Both the position numbers and the translations under genes were made by a program. Shown here one piece after another: positions 1 through 5,476 of a DNA stretch of 8,506 bases. How positions within the stretch are numbered: position 1 is the first letter of the stretch; each line of letters opens with the position of its first letter. Source of the DNA: JAJYKN01 sp045403145. Lineage in GTDB: Bacteria; Nitrospirota; UBA9217. Location of the stretch: assembly GCA_045403145.1 (NCBI GenBank), contig JAXIPA010000010.1:1-8506 (forward strand), read 5' to 3'. A model generated the notes under the pieces. The model worked only from the letters and a program-made list of their open reading frames with translations, was not told the DNA's origin and did not search any database.

Positions 1-92
1 ATGCAAAGAATATAGATTCAAAGAAGAAGATTTTGAGAGGTCGCAGATGGGGAGGGAGCTGAGAAAGAGTTTAATGTGTTGTAATTCAAGAA

Positions 93-126
93 TTTCTCTG
101 CGTCCTCCGCGTCCTCTGCGGTGAAA
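93..126. repeat. CTCYGCG triplet intergenic repeat
   Basis: Three CTCYGCG units lie at 96-102, 105-111 and 114-120 with a strict 9-base period, preceded by TTT and followed by GTGAAA (121-126). This pattern (CTCTGCG-TC-CTCCGCG-TC-CTCTGCG-GTGAAA) is one I recognise as a widespread dispersed intergenic sequence in many unrelated bacteria, often mis-annotated as small proteins rich in Glu-Asp-Thr or Arg-Thr-Gln. Its function is unknown to me. It ends 37 bases before the first gene, so it would lie in the promoter or leader of that operon. Confidence 0.7.
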
Positions 127-163
127 GTTTTGACATTACGAGCGGAAAACGAAGGAGGGCTGC

Positions 164-997
164 ATGGAAAAGGATACCGGCGCCATTTCTAAAAAAGTCG
201 AGGATTTTCTCCAGATATTCAGGAAGGGAGAGGAGTTTACTCAGGAGCTGCTCAAGGAAAATGAAAAGCTTCGTTACCGGATCGTCCAGCTCGAAGGGAA
301 GACCACGCACGCGGACCGTCAAAGCAGTTATCAACTCAGCTCTCTGGAGGAACGCGTCAAAATCCTGGAGGAGGAGAACAAAGCCCTCTCCGACCGGTAC
401 CGCCACGCGGAGGAGGAGAATAAGGATTTTGCCTCGCGGTACATCGAGGTGGAGGCCGAAAATAACAACCTGGCAAACCTCTACGTGGCGAGCTACCAGC
501 TCCACTCCACCCTCGATTTCAGCGAGAATCTCAAGATCATCCTCGAGATCGTGATGAACCTCGTAGGTGCAGAGGAATTTTCGATAATGATGCTGGACGA
601 GAAGACGAACGAGCTTGCGATCGTTGCCCAAGAGGGGATGGGGCCCGGGTCCCGGCCCAGCGTCCGGCTTGGCAATGGTATCATCGGAGCGGCGGTCAAA
701 AACGGTGAGGAATACTACCGGAAGGGCGACCCGACCGATCTGTCCGGCACCGACTATGCGCATCCGCTTGTCTGTATTCCGCTCAAGATCAAGGAGCATG
801 TGATCGGCGCGATTGTGATCTACAAACTGTTGGTCCAGAAGAGCGAGTTCACGAACGTGGACTACGAGTTGTTCTCGATGCTCGCCGGACATGCCGCCAC
901 GGCCCTGTTCTCGTCAAAGCTCTATTCGCAGTCCGAGAGAAAGCTCACGACCATCCAGAGCTTTCTCGATCTGCTGAAGGAAAAGCAGCCGAGTTAG
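164..997 (+). CDS. Coiled-coil GAF-domain sensor protein
   Basis: A 277-residue soluble protein with no signal peptide or membrane segment. Residues about 22-108 are rich in Glu, Lys, Arg and Leu with heptad-like spacing and should form a long coiled coil. Residues about 120-252 form a GAF domain: the conserved pieces are LGNGIIGAAVKNGE (169-182) and PLVCIPLKIKEHVIGAIVI (201-219), followed by a terminal helix. GAF domains bind small ligands or chromophores and usually relay signals. There is no attached kinase, GGDEF or helix-turn-helix, so the output must go through a partner; the receiver-domain gene 32 bases downstream is the obvious one. The ATG at 164 is preceded by AAGGAGGG (152-159), which fixes the start. 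The ligand cannot be told from sequence. Confidence in GAF is high; the specific role is inference. Confidence 0.88.
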   Translation: MEKDTGAISKKVEDFLQIFRKGEEFTQELLKENEKLRYRIVQLEGKTTHADRQSSYQLSSLEERVKILEEENKALSDRYRHAEEENKDFASRYIEVEAENNNLANLYVASYQLHSTLDFSENLKIILEIVMNLVGAEEFSIMMLDEKTNELAIVAQEGMGPGSRPSVRLGNGIIGAAVKNGEEYYRKGDPTDLSGTDYAHPLVCIPLKIKEHVIGAIVIYKLLVQKSEFTNVDYELFSMLAGHAATALFSSKLYSQSERKLTTIQSFLDLLKEKQPS

Positions 998-1029
998 GGA
1001 ATCTCTCGGCGATAAAGGGAGGAACTGTC

Positions 1030-1404
1030 ATGCTCAAAAAAATTCTGGTCATCGACGACTCGGCAATCATCCACCAAATGTACAGGATGGTGCTCACACG
1101 CTATAAATGTCAGATTGTGGCGGCGCAAAACGGTCAGGACGGCCTGGAGAAACTCGCGAAAAACGCCGACATCGATCTCATATTAGTCGATATCAACATG
1201 CCGATCTTAAACGGCCTTGAGTTCATCAGGAAAGTAAGAGAGGCCGGAACGTTCGGGCATATTCCGATCGTCATCGTCAGCACTGAAGGCAAAGACGAAG
1301 ACACGCGGAAAGGGCTTGCTCTCGGCGCGACGGCATACGTGAAGAAGCCTTTTCAGCCGAGCGAACTGCATGCGCTGATCGAGCAACTTTGTCCGGCGAG
1401 CTAA
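1030..1404 (+). CDS. Single-domain response regulator (CheY-like receiver)
   Basis: A 124-residue stand-alone receiver domain with all the catalytic positions in place: the acidic pair Asp9-Asp10, the phosphoacceptor Asp54 (in LVDINMP), Ser84 at the switch Ser/Thr position, Tyr103 at the aromatic switch and Lys106 before Pro107 (KKPF). No DNA-binding or enzymatic output domain follows, so it should act by protein contact like CheY or Spo0F, accepting phosphate from a histidine kinase not in this window. It follows the GAF gene by 32 bases, with its own RBS GGGAGG (1017-1022, seven bases from the ATG), so the two are very likely one operon. No chemotaxis or flagellar genes are nearby, so I leave the symbol empty; the target could be motility, development or c-di-GMP control. 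Confidence 0.92.
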   Translation: MLKKILVIDDSAIIHQMYRMVLTRYKCQIVAAQNGQDGLEKLAKNADIDLILVDINMPILNGLEFIRKVREAGTFGHIPIVIVSTEGKDEDTRKGLALGATAYVKKPFQPSELHALIEQLCPAS

Positions 1405-1443
1405 GCACATACAGTAAGCTTCTTAAGCGCCAGCTCTGCTCTG

Positions 1444-1472
1444 TTGAAATTCTCATCTTTGTATGCTAAAGT
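1444..1472 (+). promoter_or_regulatory. Possible sigma-70 promoter ahead of the transposase relic
   Basis: TTGAAA (1444-1449; five of six to the -35 consensus) is followed after 17 bases by TAAAGT (1467-1472; four of six to the -10). It sits only six bases before the ATG of the RAYT relic. If real it may once have served that gene and could now contribute leader transcript for the iron-sulfur gene at 1705. Weak -10, so low confidence. Confidence 0.25.
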
Positions 1473-1478
1473 CGCTCT

Positions 1479-1691
1479 ATGGCTCGCCCTCTCCGCATTG
1501 AATACCCCGGCGCAGTCTATCACGTCACGTCCCGGGAAAATGAGAAGAAACCTGTCTTCAAGGACGATGCTGACCGCGAGATCGTCCTGACCGCTGGATG
1601 GAGAGTGAGAACAGACCTCCTCTCCTCCTCCCTGGCAAGGACGGGAGACGCCCTGATATTGGGGAATGTCTGCAGAGGCAGGGTGGGATAG
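1479..1691 (+). pseudogene. RAYT / IS200-like (Y1) transposase, N-terminal remnant
   Basis: The frame starts MARPLRIEYPGAVYHVTSR, the characteristic beginning of REP-associated tyrosine transposases (RAYTs, Y1_Tnp superfamily), and continues with KPVFKDDADRE, matching the family's usual x-x-IFKDDxDRE stretch. Recognisable similarity ends at about residue 34 (base 1580), perhaps with a trace of the later GWR(V) motif at residues 40-43 brought close by an internal deletion. The open frame then runs through unrelated residues to a TAG at 1689-1691. The HxH metal-binding motif and the catalytic tyrosine are missing, and the 70-residue product is far below the roughly 150-250 residues of intact members. 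No strong RBS precedes the ATG. I treat it as a dead transposase gene truncated before the iron-sulfur gene began. Confidence 0.8.
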
Positions 1692-1704
1692 AGGAGCACA
1701 GGGC

Positions 1705-3249
1705 ATGCAAAACGTTCGCAGGTTCACTCAGGGTTTCTTCCTCCTCCTCTTTTTTTTCTTCTTCATCCAGACCGAGTCCAAGGGGAATGACGAACTCGGC
1801 TATCCGGTAAGGCTCTTCCTCGATTTCGATCCTCTCATTTTCATAACGACCATCCTGTCTGCGCATGCCGCGGCCAAGGCGTTCTATCTCTCCGTCATCA
1901 CCATTATCATTACGCTCCTTTTCGGCAGAGTCTTCTGCGGCTGGGCCTGTCCTCTCGGCACCCTGAACAATATCGTCGGAGCAATTGGGAAAAAGCGGCC
2001 TGCGAAGTCCTCCGGGAAAGGATACCGCGTCAAGTATTATATCCTGATCGCCCTGCTGGCTTCCGCCGTCTTTACGCTCCAGCCCGTGGGCGTCATGGAC
2101 CCGCTCTCGCTCCTGATCCGGTCATTCTCAATCAGCGTCTACCCCTTATTCAACTACGGCCTACGGTCATTCTTCGATACGATCTATACCGCGAATCCGC
2201 TCGGCATTGCCGCCGTATCCGAACCTGTCTATACCGCGCTCAAGAAGACCGTGCTTTCCTTTGAGCAACCCTTCTATCAACAGGGCGTTTTCATCGGCAT
2301 GCTGTTCTTCCTCATCCTCTGCCTGAACCTGATCGAGAAGCGGTTCTGGTGCAAATATCTCTGCCCGCTCGGCGCCTTCCTCGGCGTCCTTTCGCGCTAC
2401 TCGCTTCTCAAACGGTCCGTCTCCGAAGGCTGTACGTCCTGCGGCGTCTGCGCAACCGCCTGCCAGGGAAACGCCCGTCCCGAAGCGAAAGGGCAATGGC
2501 GGGACACCGAGTGCCTCGTGTGCGGGAACTGCGACGATATTTGTCCGCAGAACGCGGTGAGCTTCGGGTTTACGGCCCGGGCCGCCTCAGCGGCGATGGA
2601 CCTCGGCAGGCGGCGCGTGCTCGCGTCGGTTGTCTCGGGCGTCGTGGCGGTCCCGCTGCTTCGCACGGGCCCACTCGCGAAGGCGGGCGCGCAGGACCCT
2701 GTCCTGCTCAGGCCTCCGGGCGCGCTCGAGGAAAAGGAGTTCCTGAAACGGTGCGTGAAGTGCGGGGAGTGCATGAAGGTCTGCACCACAAACGGACTTC
2801 AGCCGACGCTCCTTGAAGCGGGCGTCGAAGGTATCTGGTCTCCGGTACTCGTGCCGCGCATCGGATACTGTGAATACCGCTGCACGCTCTGCGGGCAGGT
2901 CTGCCCCACGGGCGCGATCAAGCGCCTGACGCTCGAAGAAAAGGCCAGGGTCAGGATCGGTCTCGCCATGATCGATAAGGGCAGGTGCCTGCCCTGGGCG
3001 CATGCGCGGCCGTGCATCGTGTGCGAGGAGGTCTGCCCCACATCCAGAAAGGCGATCTGGTTCGAGGACGTGCAGGTGCGCGACCGGCAGGGAAAGACCG
3101 TTGTCGTGAAACAGCCGCACGTGGACCTGGAGCTTTGTATCGGCTGCGGGATTTGCGAGGCAAAGTGCCCGGTGCTCGGCAGACCGGCGATTTACGTGTC
3201 GAATGTGGGGGAGAGCAGGTCAAAGGAGAATCAGTTGCTGTTGACATGA
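1705..3249 (+). CDS. NapH-NapG/MauM-like fused membrane 4Fe-4S ferredoxin protein
   Basis: A 514-residue membrane iron-sulfur protein. The first half resembles NapH: a very Phe/Leu-rich first helix (about 7-22), further helices, the paired CxxxCP motifs Cys78/Cys82 and Cys216/Cys220, then two 4Fe-4S motifs at Cys243-246-249-253 and Cys270-273-276-280. The second half begins with Arg302-303-304 and a hydrophobic stretch, like the Tat signal of NapG, then carries four clusters in NapG/MauM order: Cys350-353-356-360, Cys389-393-396-400, Cys428-437-440-444 and Cys478-481-484-488. NapH and NapG together pass electrons from quinol to a periplasmic acceptor; here they are one chain. No nap, mau or DUF362 gene is in the window, so the partner is unknown. 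I chose ATG 1705, with GAGGAG at 1691-1696 eight bases upstream, over ATG 1666, which would add 13 unlikely residues. Confidence 0.87.
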   Translation: MQNVRRFTQGFFLLLFFFFFIQTESKGNDELGYPVRLFLDFDPLIFITTILSAHAAAKAFYLSVITIIITLLFGRVFCGWACPLGTLNNIVGAIGKKRPAKSSGKGYRVKYYILIALLASAVFTLQPVGVMDPLSLLIRSFSISVYPLFNYGLRSFFDTIYTANPLGIAAVSEPVYTALKKTVLSFEQPFYQQGVFIGMLFFLILCLNLIEKRFWCKYLCPLGAFLGVLSRYSLLKRSVSEGCTSCGVCATACQGNARPEAKGQWRDTECLVCGNCDDICPQNAVSFGFTARAASAAMDLGRRRVLASVVSGVVAVPLLRTGPLAKAGAQDPVLLRPPGALEEKEFLKRCVKCGECMKVCTTNGLQPTLLEAGVEGIWSPVLVPRIGYCEYRCTLCGQVCPTGAIKRLTLEEKARVRIGLAMIDKGRCLPWAHARPCIVCEEVCPTSRKAIWFEDVQVRDRQGKTVVVKQPHVDLELCIGCGICEAKCPVLGRPAIYVSNVGESRSKENQLLLT

Positions 3250-3286
3250 AGCCGGCTTATGCATATCGCTCATTATTGATTGGGTC

Positions 3287-3346
3287 TTAAACCGCGGACA
3301 ACCCCGTCGTCTCCGCCAGCGTCTTGTTGGTGATCCTTCCCTCAAT
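3287..3346 (-). pseudogene. Alanine dehydrogenase 3'-end remnant (second, diverged copy)
   Basis: Read on the reverse strand this encodes IEGRITNKTLAETTGLSAV followed by TAA (complement of 3287-3289). It aligns without gaps to the C-terminus of the intact alanine dehydrogenase in this same window (QGKIVNKALAESLRVSAA): Gly, Ile, Asn-Lys, Leu-Ala-Glu and Ser-Ala are shared, and codons CGC, CAG, CTT, GTT, GAT and TCC on the plus strand match in register. Only about 19 codons remain; the rest of the gene is absent, and a transposase fragment begins where it stops. Divergence is too large for a recent duplication of the neighbouring gene, so this is probably a paralogue or an older ald locus that was destroyed. 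Confidence 0.68.
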
Positions 3347-3471
3347 GCACAGTCTACGCCTGGATCCTTATGGACAATCATGTTCACCTTCTTTGCAAGA
3401 GCGGCAAGGCCGGCGTCTCCATCTCCGTTGCAGCTTATGACAAATGTTTATTCCTACCCACGTCAAAATGA
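3346..3471 (+). pseudogene. RAYT / Y1 transposase fragment with HxH motif
   Basis: The frame from 3346 reads CTVYAWILMDNHVHLLCKSG and then drifts to a TGA at 3469-3471. (Y)AW-x-LM-x-NHxHLL is the signature surrounding the metal-binding HUH motif of the IS200/RAYT transposases; the two histidines are encoded at 3379-3381 and 3385-3387. Neither the N-terminus nor the catalytic tyrosine region is present, so it is a dead fragment of about 30 recognisable residues. The YAW-type sequence looks like a different RAYT subgroup from the relic at 1479, so I do not think both come from one element split by the gene between them. Its left edge coincides with the break in the alanine dehydrogenase remnant. 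Confidence 0.72.
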
Positions 3472-3502
3472 ACTGGACAAGCAAAATAGACTATTCAAAA
3501 TG
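3463..3502. repeat. Short direct repeats TCAAAATG, possible IS-end remnant
   Basis: TCAAAATG occurs at 3463-3470 and again at 3495-3502, with a related CAAAATAG between them at 3482-3489. Spaced short repeats of this kind, in AT-rich DNA next to transposase debris, resemble the multiple terminal repeats of IS21-type elements, but no IstA/IstB coding sequence is present and the match is from memory. The remainder of 3503-3568 shows nothing I can name. Confidence 0.25.
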
Positions 3503-3568
3503 TCCTGCCTAAAGGTAAATTAGTTTATTCCATCCTTGGTTTATCTCGATATTTCACTGCATTTAGAA

Positions 3569-3586
3569 TTTGCACGGTTTTTGCAA
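3569..3586 (+). promoter_or_regulatory. Candidate sigma-54 (-24/-12) promoter of the Fn3 gene
   Basis: TTTGCACGG-TTT-TTGCA (3569-3585) matches the sigma-54 consensus YTGGCACGRNNNTTGCW at every specified position but one: T3571 replaces the first G of the -24 GG pair. G3572 and C3584 lie exactly 12 bases apart. Transcription would begin near 3596, leaving a leader of about 62 bases before ATG 3658. An alternative sigma-70 reading is an extended -10 (TGCTATATA, 3592-3600) without a good -35. No enhancer-binding protein gene is in the window. Confidence 0.45.
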
Positions 3587-3657
3587 GTGATTGCTATATA
3601 TTGCTTCAAAGAGCTACATTTCGTTATTGGACCGCGTTAAAAAAGGAGGAAAAGGAA

Positions 3658-5199
3658 ATGAAAACATCAGTGGCAGTAAGAGTCATTATGGTTCTCGGTC
3701 TTATTGTTTTGACGGCCTCAGCGGCTCTGGCAGCGGGTCCTAACGGACCGACCAGCCTCACTGGAACCGTGCTCAGTCCGACGGCGATCGAACTGAAGTG
3801 GACGGACAACTATCCTGATGAAACGTATTTTCGCATCGAGCGGACCCCGAACGGCGTCAGTTTTACTGAGTTGGTCACTGACCTCACTGTGACAAGCTTC
3901 GTTGACAGCACAGTCACCACTGACGTTCTCTACTACTACCGGGTATATGCCGTAAACGCGGCCGGTGACTCGAACCCGTCGAACGTGATATCAAAGTTCA
4001 CCCAAGACACAATAGCTCCGCCGGCGCCCATCCCGACAACGCCGCCCATGGGAGACCAGTTGGACACGCATAATGTGCAGTTCCAGTGGAATTCCGTTTC
4101 CGATATGAGCGGCGTCACGTACCAGATAGTCGTCAATGATTTGGCTAATGGAATAACACTCCATGATGTGTCCGGCATCACTTCCACGAATATCAGTCTC
4201 CTGCTATACGATTCCAACTACGAGTGGTACGTCATAGCCAAGGACGGTGCCGGCAACGTGGGTCCCGCCTCCGGATTGTACTATTGCCTGGTTGCTGCAA
4301 CAGACCCTATGGCGCCGGATACCACGGTAACCGCCCCCAATGGCGGGGAGGTATTGGTGGTTGGTGCCTCCTATGCCATTACCTGGTATACTCTGGACCA
4401 GGATTTCACGTCCACCCCCGACCTTAAAATCCGAATCTTCTTTTCTTATAATAACGGCGGCAGTTGGGAGCAGATTGCGTCGCTGGGAAATAATCCCGGG
4501 GCTTTTAACTGGATTGTGCCAAACGTCCTCTGCGAGGAGTCGTGTCTGATCAGGGTGACGGCCGAAAACATGGCGCAAATGGTTGGTTCCGACGATAGTG
4601 ACTTTGCATTCAGCATTATCGCTGCATCGTCCGGTGGAGACCCGGTGGCGGCGGATACGAACCCGCCCGGAGGAGGCACGGTGGCGACGGATACAAACCC
4701 ACCCAACAAAGCGCCTTTTGCGCCCGTTTTGGTATTCCCCGCAGACGGCCAGGGGGGTCTCGGTACAGACATTACTTGCAGATGGAAGAAATCTCAGGAT
4801 CTCGACGGAGACGCAGTCACCTATCGTGTCCACTACTGCTTGAACCAGGATTTCAGCAACTGTACTCCTTACACTGTCGCGGTGAACGGAGCCCCTAAGG
4901 CTTTCTTTACGTACGCCGGTCTGCCTGGCCTCATGCTCATAGGAGCGATCTTCGCAGTCCCGCTATCAGGAAGAAAGAAGTTCATGCTCCTGATGATCTC
5001 GGTGATTATAATCGGAGGAGGCGTTGTCGCCTGCAGTGGAGGAGGAAGTGACGGTGACGTTGCCCCGGCAGCCTCCGATGAACTGAGCCTTCAGATGTCA
5101 GGGCTCAAAGCCGGCGCTACATATTATTGGAAAGTGGTTGCAGACGACGGCAAGGGAGGTACTGCGGAGAGCGCTATATGGAGCTTCACTGCACAATAG
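3658..5199 (+). CDS. Exported multidomain fibronectin type III / Ig-like protein with internal membrane hairpin
   Basis: A 513-residue surface or periplasmic protein without enzymatic motifs. A Sec signal peptide occupies residues 1 to about 25 (Lys2, hydrophobic core, Ala-Leu-Ala). An Fn3 domain spans about 29-115; a second Fn3-like domain about 120-212; a PNGGE-type Ig-like domain (Kre9/KNH-like; SxNNGGSW, FNWIVP, LIRV) about 222-322. A linker (about 325-352) contains a duplicated ADTNPP unit. A last Fn3 domain starts at about 353 (APVLVFPADG, DLDGDAVTYRV) and ends with YYWKVVADDGKGGTAES at 489-505, but between about 420 and 472 it is split by two hydrophobic stretches (422-436 and 442-458) around GRKK, ending in a lipobox-like VVAC (Cys459) and SGGGS. 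ATG 3658 is chosen because AAGGAGGA (3643-3650) lies seven bases upstream and a clean signal peptide follows; an in-frame upstream extension to 3601 has neither. Likely role: adhesion or envelope structure, inferred only. Confidence 0.85.
   Translation: MKTSVAVRVIMVLGLIVLTASAALAAGPNGPTSLTGTVLSPTAIELKWTDNYPDETYFRIERTPNGVSFTELVTDLTVTSFVDSTVTTDVLYYYRVYAVNAAGDSNPSNVISKFTQDTIAPPAPIPTTPPMGDQLDTHNVQFQWNSVSDMSGVTYQIVVNDLANGITLHDVSGITSTNISLLLYDSNYEWYVIAKDGAGNVGPASGLYYCLVAATDPMAPDTTVTAPNGGEVLVVGASYAITWYTLDQDFTSTPDLKIRIFFSYNNGGSWEQIASLGNNPGAFNWIVPNVLCEESCLIRVTAENMAQMVGSDDSDFAFSIIAASSGGDPVAADTNPPGGGTVATDTNPPNKAPFAPVLVFPADGQGGLGTDITCRWKKSQDLDGDAVTYRVHYCLNQDFSNCTPYTVAVNGAPKAFFTYAGLPGLMLIGAIFAVPLSGRKKFMLLMISVIIIGGGVVACSGGGSDGDVAPAASDELSLQMSGLKAGATYYWKVVADDGKGGTAESAIWSFTAQ
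4645..4704 (+). repeat. In-frame tandem duplication encoding VA(A/T)DTNPP
   Basis: A 24-base unit at 4645-4668 recurs at 4681-4704 (period 36) with three differences, all G to A. It encodes the flexible linker between the Ig-like domain and the last Fn3 domain, giving two ADTNPP/TDTNPP motifs separated by GGGT. Such a repeat can expand or contract without disturbing the frame. Confidence 0.75.
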
Positions 5200-5238
5200 A
5201 GAGACGCAGGCAGATTAGCACTCAGGACTACAGAGAAA

Positions 5239-5307
5239 GTGAAGCATCTTTACAGCCACACTGGCCGTCCTTCCATTGATCCTGAGATATTACTCGATCG
5301 GTTCTCC
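5239..5307 (+). pseudogene. DUF772 / InsH-N type transposase scrap
   Basis: The plus-strand frame reads VKHLYSHTGRPSIDPEILLD (5239-5298). YSxTGRPSIDPExLL is the hallmark of the N-terminal DUF772 (InsH N) domain of IS1182/IS5-like transposases, where it is normally followed by a hydrophobic LxGYLxGIRSER stretch. Here similarity stops after about LLDRF, and the sequence runs straight into a hairpin. There is no start codon with an RBS and no DDE catalytic domain, so only about 20 recognisable residues survive. Too short for certainty, but the motif is distinctive. Confidence 0.6.
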
Positions 5308-5343
5308 GGCGGGGGCAATTGACAAATTGCCCCTGCCTTCTTG
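5308..5343 (+). terminator. Strong hairpin, likely terminator of the Fn3 gene
   Basis: GGCGGGGGCAATT (5308-5320) pairs with AATTGCCCCTGCC (5325-5337) across a GACA loop: a 13-base-pair stem with one G-U pair, the inner nine pairs perfect. It is followed on the plus strand by the short pyrimidine run TTCTT (5338-5342). The U-tract is weak, so termination may be partial. On the reverse strand no T run follows, so it is not a good intrinsic terminator for alanine dehydrogenase. Confidence 0.6.
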
Positions 5344-5476
5344 ACCAATGTTCAAGAGACCGCCAGGCCGCCGCTAATACGTTTCAAACCGGAATTTAAT
5401 AGAGATTCATTCCACTGAAACTCGTTTTGCTTGTAGGTGTTATCTTCGGCCTGCAAGTTCCCATTCGTAGAGACCA

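Noticed and set aside
86..892. Long reverse-strand open frame opposite the GAF gene
   Set aside because: It is antisense to a clear GAF protein, has no family resemblance and its start lies inside the coding gene; a composition shadow.
3249..3265. Palindromes AAGCCGGCTT and TATGCATA just after the iron-sulfur gene
   Set aside because: Perfect palindromes without a loop or a T-tract; not a convincing terminator, and no evidence for an operator.
1479..3471. One RAYT element split in two by insertion of the iron-sulfur gene
   Set aside because: The two transposase pieces look like different RAYT subgroups and lack matching edges, so independent remnants are more likely.
5430..5457. Inverted repeat CTTGTAGG...CCTGCAAG between the terminator and ald
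   Set aside because: An eight-pair stem with a 12-base loop and no T run on either strand; too weak to call a terminator for ald. The rest of 5344-5476 shows nothing recognisable.
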